Source: Thraustochytrium sp. TN22 (taxonomy: Eukaryota; Sar; Bigyra; Thraustochytrida; Thraustochytriidae). Taken from it: 60,785 nucleotides of DNA. A model generated the notes under the pieces. The model saw only the letters and a program-made list of their open reading frames with translations, did not search any database and had not been told where the DNA came from. How positions within the stretch are numbered: the first letter of the stretch is position 1; each line of letters starts with the position of its first letter. Shown one piece after another: positions 40,501 to 49,252 of this stretch. A program made the translations under genes and the position numbers. The DNA is taken from positions 1 to 60,785 of the forward strand of contig JABLUY010000219.1 in assembly GCA_013306675.1 (NCBI GenBank). The letters are read 5' to 3'.

Positions 40501-42693
40501 TCGCTGCGCGAGGTTCGCAACTTGGGCGCGCGCAAGGTGTACGTGAACGTCGACGTGGACGCAAACAGCCGCATCGTGCGCGTGACGGAGACGTCGCTGG
40601 GCGCGCACAAGAGCTCGTCAGCTGCGGAGCCGACGAGCGAGGCGCGCGTGACGCGGCTGAATCTGCGGCTGGACCTGGACGATGTGGGCGTGTCGGTGGT
40701 CTTTCGCAAGTCGCGGTACGAGCTGGCGGAGCTGGCGTACGCAACGGGCAAGCTGCGGTTCGACCTGCTGGACACGAGCCTGGACCGCACGGTGGAGATC
40801 ATGCTGCAGAGCCTGCGCGTGGACAACTGCCTGAATGACCCCACATACGCGAACCTGGTGAAGCGGTCGTTTGTGGAGACAGAGGGCAAGTCGCCGGGCG
40901 AGGCGCAGCGGTACGCGGCCATGCCGGTGATCCACTTTAACATGAAGGAGCGGCATACGCAGCTGCGCGTGCGGTACATTGAGGCGTTGAGCGTGCGGCT
41001 GGCGAAGCTGGACGTGCAGCTGGACGAGGACTTTGTCTCGGCGTGCAAGGAGGTGGCGGCGCAGATGTCGGCGCCGCGGCGCGCGCTCGCCGAGGACGGC
41101 GGCGCGGAGATGGCGCAACTGCGGCGGCAGCGTGCGGGCGAGCCGGCGCGCGTGGTCCTGGAGACGAGTATGGACCTGGTGGCGCTGAGCGAGCGCGGGT
41201 TGGCAGCGCAGCCCGTCGCCATGAGCGTGGTATACGTGCGGCGCCTGACGCTGGGCAAGGTGGAGCTGCGCATCAGCTACTTCCGCAGCAAGGTGACGGA
41301 CATCGAGGAGGTGCCGGTGGGGCTGGACGTGTACGAGCGCGAGCACTTGGTGACCTCGCGCGCGCCGCTGCTGAGTGACATTCGCATGCACTACCGTGGC
41401 GAGGTGCAGCGGCGCGTGCTGACGATTATTGGGTACGCGCTGCCAGGCAACCCTGGCGAGCTCTTCAGCGCGCTGGGCACGCGCAACACGGTTCACGCGG
41501 CGCTGGCCTCGATCGGCTCGCTGGGTGCGACGGTGGCCAAGGTGGACCTGGACTACAAGAAGGCGCGGTCGGCCAAGCCGCAGGCCTTCGAGGAGGGCCT
41601 GGCGCAGGGCGGGCGGCACATTGGTGAGGGCTTCAAGCAGGGCTTCAGCGGGCTGATCTCGAAGCCGCTCAAGGGCGGGCAGACGCGCGGCGTGGCGGGC
41701 GCCATTGAGGGCGTCGGCTCCGGCCTGTACGGGCTCTTTGCCAAGCCGGTCTCCGGCATGGCGTCGGCGGTGGCGTCCACGTCGCAGGGCTTGGCAGCGT
41801 CTGGTAAATCGCAGGGCGCCCTCGCGGCGGACCGCGAGGTGCACCTGCGCGCACGGCCGGAGCGCCTTTTTCGCGGTGTGCAAGGCAGCAAGGAGCTGAC
41901 CACCTTTGACATGACGCGGACCTGCCTGGTGCAGAAGGCGCTCGTCGAGGTCCGCAAGCGGCTTCAGGCGCAGCAGCGCACCGTGGAGGATGACGACGTC
42001 CAGTATGTGGCGGACCTGGTCCTGGACGCGCCCGTGCCGCTGGCGGTGGTGCACACGCAGACGCAGATCGCGCTCATCACGTACGAGCGCAAGCATGTGA
42101 CGCCGCCGCCGGCGCCGCCCCGCTCGGGCGCGAGTTCGAGCGGCTGGCAAATGGTCGGGCCGGAGCGCCGCGACTTTGACGCGCTCGACAAGGGGCTCAG
42201 CACACGCCTGCTCTGGATCGAGCGCAGCGCCGTGCCCACCACGCAGAACGTGGAGGCCGCCCTGCGCGGGTGGCGCGCGCATTTTGGCAACCGGTCGCTG
42301 GCGCAGTGCGAGTCGCTCGTGGCGCGTGCCGGCAAGTCGCTGCGCGAGCGGGTGCAGTCGCAGGGCGGCGCGACGGATCTGATTGCCTCGCTGGGCGACG
42401 CCCTGGAGCAGCGCGTCGGCGTGGCCCGCTCCCCGGCCAGCAATATTCGCGACATGGCCCGCGTCTGGCAGCAGCTTGAACAGCGGTCCGCGCCGGAGGC
42501 GGTCCCCGAGCTTCTCGCCCAGGTCCTCGCCATGTCCAAGCTGCCCGAGACGAGCACGTTGGTGGTCCTCTTGGCGCTCGTGCGCGCTTACGCGTCCGTC
42601 CTGCTGGCCAACGACCGGCACGTGGAAATCCTTCGCAAGGCGCTCGAGGCCTTTGAGGCGGGTCTCAAGTGTCTCGCGGCTGACCAAAGATGA
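31564..42693 (+). CDS. VPS13: VPS13-family bridge-like lipid transfer protein
   Basis: A single uninterrupted frame of 3709 residues. VPS13 proteins form long hydrophobic grooves that move bulk phospholipid between organelles at contact sites. The start at 31564 is set by the canonical chorein N-terminus: MFEGAVQALIRRYAKDYLCV, then SLWSGHIELEDLELEPHALQ. A tryptophan-rich GWFSSWWG with a Gly run lies near residue 435, as in other VPS13s. Low-complexity Ser/Gln/Asp inserts are scattered (for example near 640, 845 and 1175). The VPS13 adaptor-binding region begins around 2330 (YAPYWVVNGTGLDLAL). The C-terminal ATG2_C-like amphipathic region (about 3290-3410) reads GNPGELFSALGTRN, then EGFKQGFSGLISKPLKGG and GVGSGLYGLFAKPVSG. 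Which VPS13 paralogue it is cannot be told. It converges on the AP2 gene. Confidence 0.97.
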   Translation: MFEGAVQALIRRYAKDYLCVDDAGLEGLVVSLWSGHIELEDLELEPHALQQLLGLQAQVTRSKIGKLSVDVPWSKLQSKPVVIRLSGIEVEARADADAGAVAAGAAAPTAAKKGEPEDRVESKMKRLAEVERLETAAAARGEDGEDASSAVEGSSFWVKLGTKILDNLQLELENIRVTFKGPRAQAELRLDEVALLSVDANWREAFVQDSSVLRKIARVRNPRLAVGPLDDHGRAHMEEIFRQRSILTKITLRKGPPGPKGGRATEGIEVDLTMEAASFEVQREQVRALAGLKEQPTAQRMARRAKAHGRRLRESKWQRAARLGRAEARRRIADRKQDAWFKACRDPYLELFKRTLEATRSYLPDLRTRERERLALMERSEKLTFAHIVRLRRIAYEEVRMRLGDTTRPVQERRDDPEVRKRRAEEAAKAAKANQGWFSSWWGGGGGGGGGGSSGNENAQGDGGAQTLAALRDEVTDEERDRLFDTIGYDPDLEEDEVLDLAKVHLQLSASVASVDVRIGASATEAATAHLGQLSCAVDFQGTLQKVHLDAESLLVQDEITRGTLYRNVLGPAVESADADVPRLVVLNVTRRDGKRHGPLVVDCRLDQPLRLVYSPPLVQHLLDVVTVEEKLDTPVSDQQQQQDQDQDEGDSDVDSDDDEDGGKQDGDQDSPPSAWEAYYAAYSGSTIEEMVDLSSVPSVSVRLQAPRLVLPADVTSPTAPRLELRLGDFDFSQHARDTWKLEGSEILARLERENEHGDVVWSQDLLSHVNIHSSLVLCTAAAAEADDKPLPRVDVAVEVPSIQMHVNFEALEALSHVAKPLSAQQQQGRAPAAGSQTAPALQDGDPGSSSSSSSDEERPMELPEDEGARHRLAARIGLRVRAEIQETAIRCELPYMHTSVSLTTLTTTYIQRTFDSTLDFEAGSFAIRDVAAARDVWAPEEGSELIKLKVQTFTAQSPIFEGFRRAASVKVGAVRINVPTSFVQGAYKAVAALQKLGENADANALADAAVQESSSPSSGAPEFTTAAPARRRHKERMQFSAELLSVKLLESVEGSGEATLLLGCEIDAVDADYSTTALHARVHSLKASSSDRELLFLTDQEASQGDIVAVEWSETEGAVISVDPIHLVLDQRVFRALFAFQPPSDLFASKTAPPTALRSAQRAMPGSSSSLSSAISSQSSLTSTSSSVSSTASSPSQPASSVVLKLRRPDAPFVIEFLAVDGPSCEARAKGLRMSASGAQLEGISVVLDGKHQILAVDDVRFSQRKGVEVGKVLAVLSPDTRSLAHTLTNAARSVVELVGASAAAPPSEPSASAGPQLHVHVAETCIVTRDIHNEAGVQLVTSDIDFSGDSLSVGAVILHTETEQEGAREDFLVWRPREGGSSVLDLSLGSACVRAAARAPVSFRLTPTSQSVASTLVRSLLACTNAAQELLAGAAGAAEEDHLATESETAGEDKFVLELGELEVELESFRPKLGNLKVTGGGGLMSVGGSGQISLHLEDLQFLSTKFPLEVTIGFPQPGHMRVDVDLQRGLELGADPRSLYQLKSALDSNLLLASEARPQYELASEEKSALVLGLRSAEILLRLERPPIEGTEEDEVEHFATITVSNLAVDYDGEANKVDIASRRTQVDSHVRMRPADPPIVKPVVTVEDVQLGVFAGMQNEMSRTELMVDVHSAVVTYEAKLLRALLEFQAILEGLRTSNVLLRELEQPSPETSRAARSLLTRVCVKELSAKVAPEDVPGMALVVRSEVLAMIENTETASELKRDVRLTVANAGCGLCVLGSKQEVVREHTILEKASLLLVLKSAYQASGVRLMSSLVLSVNDLSVELQVPMLKRVRRVVMSLLRSLPSSRVVEQAILDEATLAKSTALSSGPELEAFDGTKFSIEVTVSSLDAVVYGLRLPLFRLRIQDNSIATGETKGATAPGARRAFEGAIHVHGVDLSVLNTGNMAWEPVVEPCDVSCDLKTLPHDPHYGVDLAVQSRRPLRANLHVDHVRRILDESEELMVQVQEVVAGTGPAPKALRLSNHRRCVVVNATDKPVQANGETEVAPGSRAEVHTASMRLQLRFGDQYLELPLVDRKDQPLGSAQYGVWVEHHQSQDAQDGKEGFTVTLASGLVCSNECDMVLHMGVFVDGETQLVEKVEPGDRFHVPSHYDWKSCDLVVRLTEQDSWSMVDLSDDDGSRDALRPLQMADGSAVVVADIVRQACRPLCRVYIRPLSVVQNELPVPVRALLVKVEGRQEAPQVSVVAEREVAPGEVWPLYADDYRHLAVQFAFPKAPRVLGRRLALPLSSERNVQTYRYGVEDPHSKRVQEFRVRMTARGVTMYAPYWVVNGTGLDLALACEDGRQLLDDAVGGSMLRSVEETWEHQRKFVGQGWLQRMLPGERAVWSTKDGAEERPRESVRLPAGDDGWTWETEWKVDLSAPGTDADGWMYASALVPEAWSPEDTWKRMIRRRRWIRTRCKTVHQEAQAAKDAHAPVVGAASTSTRMFGFDACRVALAGPDGAVHQAAMWSPPCRLDFTVGTSNVFPIRRSSDPSDNSFYELVMALSEHPTLARTKLCTVAPRVVVVNQLGIVARLIQAKTHQDPLVVNSEPTPLWWHEPLKSATDAALQVQLGQSSWSAPFAIHTLDEFSVAVPGTDGRRVVVEVRRGAVEATMLVVLRPDSDAHPMYRIENVSLEKLQCTQKDASGEDGPTAVEPYGSSPFAWAEPTKARVVQLEIGGYEAGQKPVTATVDVTQIGHELTIALPPQTRAAAAAGGPPAERFVRTGERHFLADPQGKRWVARAPPLMAESVLDDGVVAGKRRPWPAEVSGSQATAVMFFTQEDADADETAVGGRVLRYGDAVQVVCTASDGARRRLVRVGGMQLGWTLVNEGVGMSEAASAAVSQGGNAETASQSTAAASVEWWTLTGGRTGEEVALDAAFGVAPAQQSGQVRVSLSEDGALRLAREDIEEAEEAVGAKKKDKMAAVAFKAQSLREVRNLGARKVYVNVDVDANSRIVRVTETSLGAHKSSSAAEPTSEARVTRLNLRLDLDDVGVSVVFRKSRYELAELAYATGKLRFDLLDTSLDRTVEIMLQSLRVDNCLNDPTYANLVKRSFVETEGKSPGEAQRYAAMPVIHFNMKERHTQLRVRYIEALSVRLAKLDVQLDEDFVSACKEVAAQMSAPRRALAEDGGAEMAQLRRQRAGEPARVVLETSMDLVALSERGLAAQPVAMSVVYVRRLTLGKVELRISYFRSKVTDIEEVPVGLDVYEREHLVTSRAPLLSDIRMHYRGEVQRRVLTIIGYALPGNPGELFSALGTRNTVHAALASIGSLGATVAKVDLDYKKARSAKPQAFEEGLAQGGRHIGEGFKQGFSGLISKPLKGGQTRGVAGAIEGVGSGLYGLFAKPVSGMASAVASTSQGLAASGKSQGALAADREVHLRARPERLFRGVQGSKELTTFDMTRTCLVQKALVEVRKRLQAQQRTVEDDDVQYVADLVLDAPVPLAVVHTQTQIALITYERKHVTPPPAPPRSGASSSGWQMVGPERRDFDALDKGLSTRLLWIERSAVPTTQNVEAALRGWRAHFGNRSLAQCESLVARAGKSLRERVQSQGGATDLIASLGDALEQRVGVARSPASNIRDMARVWQQLEQRSAPEAVPELLAQVLAMSKLPETSTLVVLLALVRAYASVLLANDRHVEILRKALEAFEAGLKCLAADQR

Positions 42694-43200
42694 GGGCGAA
42701 GTAGCGGCCGGCCGATGAAAGTAGGGGCCGACGAGGAAACGGCCAATCATGAAACGGGGCCTCGCAGTCGCAGAACATTGTGGTTGGTCAACAAGACAAG
42801 GTGAGAGACGACGCCGAGGCTCGCGTGCGTGTATTTGGCAAAGCGCAGACGAATCGTACCACTCTCTGAATCTCAACAAAAGAAAAGGAAGCAAAGAACA
42901 TCCAAATTTTACGTCTTTGGAATGTGGAATTGTACCACACACAGGCAGGCCTTTTTTTGGCTTGCGTCCGGGTCGATCTCAGTTTTTTTTTCTTGTGCAG
43001 TTCGTTGCGTGCAGGGCTTCGAGGCTGTCCGAGTCAGCAATGGAGACACGAGACAGGTAAAGAAATCCGAATTCGATTCAATGTAGAATGTGCGCAGGCT
43101 TTGCTTTGCTTCCAAGGAAAATACTCGCGTTGCCCACTTCCTTCTCTTCAACAGTCTCAGGTGGTGCTTTTGCTTTTGCAAGAAACGGGAGCGGCTGGGG
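42694..43200. other. Convergent intergenic VPS13 / AP2
   Basis: About 500 bases of lower GC content with T-runs (near 42950 and 42984), probably the two 3' UTRs. No gene is recognised. Confidence 0.55.
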
Positions 43201-44552
43201 TCACTCGTCAATCTGACCCGCGCCTGATGGATCCTGCATGTGAGGAGGCATGCCGCCGGGCATCTGACCGCCGGGCCCAAGGCCCAGGTGCGGGTAGCCG
43301 CCCATGCCGTGGCCGAATTGCTGCATGCCCATGTGCATGTGTGGCGGGTACGGCATGTGGCCGGGCGCAAACTGCGACATGTGTGGGGGCATGGCACCCG
43401 GGTGGCCGGGCTGGCCCATGGTCATGTCAGGGCGCTGCGGGAGGTGCTTGGGCGCCTCGATGGAGTCGATGGGCACGGTAATGCGCTCGACGACGGGAAA
43501 GGTGCTGTAGTCCGGGACAACCGGGTAGGGCTGGAAATCGGGCTCAACGCCGCGCGTCTGGTTGTGGGTGAGGTTGAGCTGGAAGGACTTGTCGAGGAGC
43601 TGCTCGAGAACCTGCTTGCGCTCCTCGACGGTGGGGAAGTTGAGGGTGACGTCGGATCGTTGGGCCTCTGGGGTGTTCTCGAGCGTCTTGTAGTCGACGG
43701 CGAGCGCGGCCTGCTTCTCCCACATGTAGGAGCCGAGGTTGACGGTCTTGGAGTTGACCCAGCCGCGCGCGATCCAGCGGCGGTCGCGCTTGTGCCAGGA
43801 CACGCCGCGATAGCCGGAGCTGTTGCTGCCGTTTTTGGAGCGCTTGCGGCGGGCGTTGTTGCCATTGGCGCCGCCGCTGCCGCCGCCGCTGCTGCTGCCG
43901 CTGCCGCCGCCGCCGCCGCGCTTGGAGGCGCCGTCGTCCATGCTGCTGCGCTTGGAGTTGGAGCGCTGGGTGACCTGCGGCTGCGGCTGGGGCATGCCCA
44001 TGGGGAAGCCCATGCCGAGGCCCATGCCGCCTTGCATGCCTGCGTGCGGGTACGGGTAGGCGGGGCGACCGCCGAGGCCGCCGCCTCCCATCATGCCGGC
44101 CCAGGGATTGGCAAGGGCAGCAGCGGCGGCTGAGGCGGCGGAGTTATTCTTGCCGCCCTGGCCGTTCTTACCGCCGTCCTGGGTAGGTGGGACGCCCATG
44201 AGGTACGGATTGGCCATCATGCCGCCCTGATGCATGAAGGGATACTGGGCGAAGTGCTGGCTCTGGTCCATTTGGCCGCCCTGGCCGTTTTGGCCGTACC
44301 CGGGCGGAGCACCGAGCGGGTTCATCATGGGGTACATCCCGGGGCCCGGCATGTGCTGGCCCATGAAGTGGTACATCATGTTGGGCTGGTAGTTGTAGGT
44401 CTGCTGCTGCATGTCGGGGCCGGGCGGCGTGGGTGCGTGGCGCCCTGGCCCGCCCGCGCCGCCGCTCATGTCGGGCGGCATGCCGCCATCTAATGGCGCC
44501 CCGTCCATGCCGTCGGGAGCCATGCCTCCGTTGTTGCCGCTGTGCATGCCGC

Positions 44553-44590
<38 letters not shown>

Positions 44591-44898
44591 GCTTGCTGCT
44601 GCTGCTGGAGCTGCTGGAGCTGGAGTTGCTGCTGAGGTTGCTGCTGTTGTTGCTGCTGCTGAAAGTGCTGCTGCTGCTGCTGCGGGTAGCCCTGATGGGA
44701 GAACTGCTGCTGCTGCAGGTGCTGCAGGGGCTGTGTGGGCACGTGGAGCGGCTGGTTCGGATCGACGTGATCCAGCTGCTGCTGCTGCTGCACTTGGTGC
44801 TGCGCGAGGCCGTCCTCGTCCTGGTCGAGCTGCTGCAGCGCCTCCTGGTCAGGCTGCGCGGCGGCACCGCGTTTATTCCCCCTCTTCGCACGAGGCAT
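43201..44898 (-). CDS. AP2/ERF-domain transcription factor, glutamine-rich
   Basis: A 565-residue protein. The ATG at 44898 opens a basic MPRAKRGNKRG, a probable nuclear signal. Residues about 15-130 are dominated by poly-Gln from CAG tracts. Residues 130-330 are Gly/Met/Pro/Gln-rich. A basic Ser/Gly stretch (KRSSMDDGASKRGGGGG) precedes a single AP2 domain at about 358-415 (GYRGVSWHKRDRRWIARGWV, then NLGSYMWEKQAALAVDYKTL). A conserved-looking flank follows (LNFPTVEERKQVLEQLLDKS). The C-terminus is Met/His/Pro-rich. AP2 domains bind GC-rich DNA and are frequent regulators in plants, apicomplexans and stramenopiles. The target genes are unknown. A transcription-factor role is solid at the domain level only. 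Confidence 0.9.
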
Positions 44899-47534
44899 AC
44901 CCGAGCCGAGGCCAACGGGCGGGCTCGCGCTGCGCCGCCCCCTCAGGCCAGCCTCCGCCGGCCTGCGGGCGCCGCCGCCGCTCGCTCAGCCCTCGCCGGC
45001 GCTGCCGCCTCGCCGCCTGCCCGCCTGCCCGCCGCCGGCCGGCCGCTCGCCGCGCCGCCGCCGCGCGCCGCGGTTAGTGAGTTCGCTGCCGCGCTGGCTG
45101 GACTGACGCCGGCCGCGCAGCCTGCAGGGCGCGCCGCTGCCCCCGCTGCCCCCTGGGAAAAACCTGTCGTAGACCCTAGCGTGCACACGCGGCCCTCGGC
45201 TGGCGCGGCTGGTGGCTGGCTGCAACGGCAGCGCGGCGGCGCCGGGCGCGCGCTGGCTGCGGCTGGCGCGGCGGCCGCTGCGCGCGGCGCCCGCGCGCGC
45301 CTGCGCTGCGCGGCGCGGCGCGGCGGCGCGGCGAGGCCGGAGCGCGGCTCGCGCGGGCAGGAGGGAAGGAGGCTCCGGAGAGGCGCGCAGCGCACTCCGC
45401 AGGCCGAGGCGCTGTGGCCCGCAGAGGCAGCAGCGAACAGCGGCGAGGCTTGGCCGTCGGCGCGGGCGCGCGCGAGCGAGCGAGCGCGCGCGCGAGCGAG
45501 CGAGCGAGCGAGCGAGCGAGCGAACGAGGACGCTGCGCTCGGCGCGAGGCCGCGCGGCGCTGAGGCCGCGCCGCGAGGAGAGAGGCTGGACGCGACGCTG
45601 CGCTGAGCGCGCGTTTGAATTTGAAATCCGAAAAGTCCTCGATCGCCTGCGCGCCTGGCCGACGCAACGAGACGCGACGCGGCGCGGCGCGGCGCGACAC
45701 GGCCTGGCGGCGGACGCTTGGCGCGCGCCTACCCGCCTGCCTGCTGCCCCCCTCCTGCCTCGCTTCGGTCTGCCTCGGCCCACGGACGAACGAAAGAAAG
45801 AAAGCAGGCGAAAGCAGGCGGAAGCTGCCTGGCCTGCCCTGGCTGCGCCGATCAACGCTGCGCTGCGCTGCTCGCGGAGCCGAGCCTGCCCGACGCCTCG
45901 CCTCGCCTCGCCGCGAGTCGCCTGCGAAGCGCGCGCGCGCGCGCAGCGCTCGCTCGCCCGCCCGCGCGCGAAAGAGCCCCTGCGGCGGAGATGGATGCCT
46001 GCCTGCCTGGAGGGAGAGAGAGCTGGGAGGCAGGGAGGGAGGGAGAGCGAAGCCGCGGAGCAATGGCCGCGCCGCTCCTCGCTTTCCGCTCCTTTCCCCT
46101 CGCGGCGCTGCGCGGCGCGGCGCTGCCGGCGCTGCGCGGCGCGGCGCGGCGGCGCGGCGCGGCGCGGCGGCAGGCCCTGTCGCAGGCCCGCCCGCCCGCG
46201 GCGCGCTGCGGCGGCTGCGGCGGCTGCGGCGGCTGCGGAGGCGCGCTGCGGAGGCGCTGTGGCTGCGCGCGAGGGCGAAAGGTGACTGGCAGGAAGCCGC
46301 AAGCGCGCAGCACGGCGGCGTCGGCGCTGGGCGCGGCTGGCCACTTGCAGGGCCGCGGGCCCCACTTGCGCGCGCGCCTGGCCCACTTGCGCCAGCGCCG
46401 TTGCCCGACTTGCGCCGGGCCTGCCTGGCGCCTGGCGGCAGGCATTGCCATGCTGCGCCGAGGCTGGGCTCGGAGGTCGGCCTGCCGATGCAGGGGGAGA
46501 TGGTCGAGGTCGGCGGAGGGTGACCGCGATGATTGGGACACTCGGCATCGGCGGAGCGCGAGCGTCCTGGCGGCCACTGCCCGGCTGCAGGCCTAGCTGG
46601 CTGGGGAGAGGCGCCGCTCCACATGGCCAGCCATGGTTGCCGGACTTCGCTGACTGCTGCTCGGCTGCGTCGTGGTGGCGGCGATGGCGGCCACTGCATC
46701 CACCACCATCACCGTCATCTTGGCATCATGATGCGTTAGCCAGCCAGGCCAAGCGCCAGCAGTGGCAAGACCGCACAAGTCTGGGGGCTCCCGGTCCCAG
46801 TGCTCTGCAGGGTCTGTCTCTGCGTGCTGTGGCCATCGCGAGCCCTGCAGCTCGCCGCTGTGGCTGCTAAACCCCCAGCACGGTTGTGCCAGGCTGGCCC
46901 AGGCAGCTGCGTGGCGTCGCCAGTGACGACCGCGCGTGCGACGTTCTCCAGCGCCGTCTTGGCCCTGTTGGACGCCGTCTTCTGCGGGAGCGCGGCGGAC
47001 AAGACGCTCGGCGCCGGGACGAAGCCACGCGGCGCGGCGCGGCGCGCGGCGCGCGGCGCGCGCGGCGCGGCGCAGCGCGGACGCCAGGCGGAGGACGAGA
47101 TTCGCCCAGGGCGACGCCGGCGTACGCCGCAAGGACTGTGGCAGGTCGGAGCCCGCAGCGCCGCGGTGCGGGGCGCAGCTGGGGCGAGAGAAAGAGGCCA
47201 GAGCGTCACCCGGCGCCGCGCCGCGTCCCAGGCAGCCCCACGCAGGCCCACGCGCAGCGGATCAGCGAGCGCGGCCTGACCGCGGCCCCACCCCGCGGGC
47301 CTCTCCCGGCGCCCGCGCCGCCGCGCAGGAGGCCGCGCAGAGCGCCGCGCCGCGCCGCGCCGCCGAGGCGACCTGCGCGCCTTTTTGGACGCCCGGACGG
47401 GGTCGGCGACGCCGCGCCGCGTCGCGGACGAGGCCCCCGCGCGTATTTTACTGCGGCAGGCGGCGGCACCGCGCCGCGCGCGACAGCAGGCAGACGCGGA
47501 GGGCGCGGCGCGGCGCGGCGCAGCGGGGGGCGCG
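44899..47534. other. Large GC-extreme divergent region AP2 / CENP-A
   Basis: About 2.6 kb, extremely G+C- and CpG-rich, between two divergent genes. It contains (GAGC)n near 45474-45522, GCGGCGCGGCG pentamer-like runs (near 45310, 45680, 46130, 47040, 47345 and 47510), a GGCGGCTGC repeat (46205-46240) and CTTGCGCC-type repeats (46370-46420). Open frames on both strands are Arg/Ala-rich and do not resemble proteins. I see no RNA gene. It should include both promoters. Confidence 0.6.
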
Positions 47535-48191
47535 ATGGCCGACTCGGCGGAGAGCGAGCGCGTGAGGGCGGACTTCCGGCGCCGCCGCTTCCCCACGCCG
47601 CAGCGGCTGGACCTGGACGCGGCGGACGACGACGACGATGAGGAGGACGACGAGGACGAGAACCTGGAGAGCCCGAGCACGAGCGGCGGCGGCGGCGCGC
47701 GGCGGCGCGGCGCGGGCGGCGCCGCCGGCAGCGCGCGCAAGCGGACGCCGCAAAGCGCGCGCAGTGAGCGGTCCCGCGCCAGCCTGCAGTCCGGCGCCAG
47801 CCTCTCGTCCGGCTACAGCCGTCTAACGGGCCAGCGCAAGCGAAAGTCCACGGTGCCGCGTCGCAGGAGACCTGGCTCGCTCGGCGTGGAAGTCCGCAAG
47901 CGCGCGCGCCCGGGCGAGCGCGCCCTCAAGGAGATCCGCCGCTACCAGAAGAGCACCAGCCTGCTCATCCAAAGGCTCCCCTTCGCCCGTGTTGTCAAGG
48001 AGGAAACGGAGAACTACACCCAGTCTGACGAGTTCCGCTGGCAGTCCGAGGCGCTCACCGCCCTGCAGGAGGCCGCCGAGGCCTACCTTGTCAGTGTCTT
48101 TCAGGACGCCAACCTCTGCGCGCTGCACGCCAAGCGCGTTACCCTCATGGTGCGCGATATCCAGCTGGCGCGCCGTATCCGTGGCGACTGA
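47535..48191 (+). CDS. CENPA: Centromeric histone H3 variant (CENP-A/CenH3)
   Basis: A 218-residue H3-family histone with a long, divergent tail and a histone fold at about residues 125-218. The fold reads [81 protein letters not shown]. Two features mark CENP-A rather than canonical H3: loop 1 is two residues longer than in H3 (TQSDEFRWQ, the length of human CENP-A), and a Trp stands where human CENP-A also has one, at the start of helix 2. The 124-residue tail has an acidic run ([12 protein letters not shown]), Gly/Arg and Ser-rich parts, and none of the canonical ARTKQTARKS start. It should mark centromeric nucleosomes and seed the kinetochore. The start at 47535 follows a GC-rich leader. 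Confidence 0.92.
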   Translation: MADSAESERVRADFRRRRFPTPQRLDLDAADDDDDEEDDEDENLESPSTSGGGGARRRGAGGAAGSARKRTPQSARSERSRASLQSGASLSSGYSRLTGQRKRKSTVPRRRRPGSLGVEVRKRARPGERALKEIRRYQKSTSLLIQRLPFARVVKEETENYTQSDEFRWQSEALTALQEAAEAYLVSVFQDANLCALHAKRVTLMVRDIQLARRIRGD

Positions 48192-48277
48192 CCAAGAGAG
48201 TAGCGAGAGAGTGGCGGGAGAGAGAGAGAGAGAGTTGAAACAGAACTTATGTATGCTTGATGAGGTCAAAGTCATAA

Positions 48278-48379
48278 TTAGCAAAGGTCGACGACCTCCG
48301 GCTCGCTGTGCTGCGCAGGAGCCACGGAGGAAGACTGGACGCTGACAAAGACGACATCTTGCTCATTGCCGCCGTCGTC

Positions 48380-48415
<36 letters not shown>

Positions 48416-48458
48416 GCTACCGCCGTGGTTGTTATTGTTGTTGTTGGTGTTGTTGTTG

Positions 48459-48507
<49 letters not shown>

Positions 48508-49252
48508 GCGCGCGTGCGACCAGGATAGGGCCCACGCGCGGCCGCAGGAGGCGCAGGCCACTGCTGCGGCGGCGCGTGGGCGGGAGGATGTTGGCGTCCT
48601 CGCCGGGCTGGATCACAGAATGCCTGCGATGCCGGAGTGAGCGCACCTGAAGTCGAGTAGTTGCCATGCGACGTCTACGCGGGCGTAACCTGGTCTCGAG
48701 ATCTCGAATCAAGTCCTCGCTCATGGCGACGGTCCTGGCAAGTCGGCTCAAGAAGTCCTCGTCATCGGGCACAGTGGCAGGGCTCTCGCGCCCATGCTCG
48801 AGCGTGGCGTCGTGCATATTAGCTCGCGCTGTGCGAGACCAACCGTGACCCAGCTCCGGGCTGGCGCGCTCAAAGACCGCCGTGTAATGGCGCCGAGGGC
48901 ACGGGCTGACGACATTGTGGCGGCACTTCGCCTGGATCCGCAGCTCGGAGAGCCCCGAGACGGCCGCTACCGAGCATACGCCCGATTGGTCGAGCAGCGA
49001 CTCCTCCCTGCAAAAGGGACAGCAGGCCTCGTACGCCGTGCAGGTGCTGTTACCCTTGAGGTTGCGCAAGAAGCAGTCTGCGCACAGCTTGCCCGTGCAT
49101 TGGGCGTTGATGCACCAAACCAGGCGCATCTGCTCGCCATCCTCGCAGCACACGTCGCACGCCTCGCCCGCGGCCGGTCGCGTCGAGTGCTCGTCGCCGC
49201 AGTCGAAGTTCTCGTCCCGCGGGAAGCGGTGCTTGCGCTGTGCTTGCCACAT
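48278..49252 (-). CDS. RING/PHD-like zinc-finger protein with Ser/Asn tail
   Basis: A 324-residue protein; the ATG at 49252 opens MWQAQRKHRFPRDENF. An N-terminal cysteine cluster (C32/C35, C47/C52, C57/C60, C71, C78/C81; CDVCCEDGEQMRLVWC, then CTGKLCADC and CCPFC) fits a RING- or PHD-type treble-clef zinc finger, with hydrophobic residues between the pairs. The middle is a basic region (ETRLRPRRRR; LRHRRHSV). The C-terminal 90 residues are Ser and Asn homopolymers from CTG/GTT tracts, ending in an acidic tip (SEPEVVDLC). A ubiquitin-ligase or chromatin-reader role is possible; the spacing does not decide between them. It is convergent with the CENP-A gene at 86 bases. Confidence 0.75.

Noticed and set aside
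38353-40608. 751-codon minus-strand frame inside VPS13
   Set aside because: It is a shadow of VPS13 coding DNA, with an Arg/His-rich translation typical of antisense frames in GC-rich genes.
44986-46699. Frames of more than 500 codons on the minus strand between AP2 and CENP-A
   Set aside because: Two overlapping frames are equally long and both are Arg/Ala/Ser-rich. They share no protein motif and sit in simple repeats.
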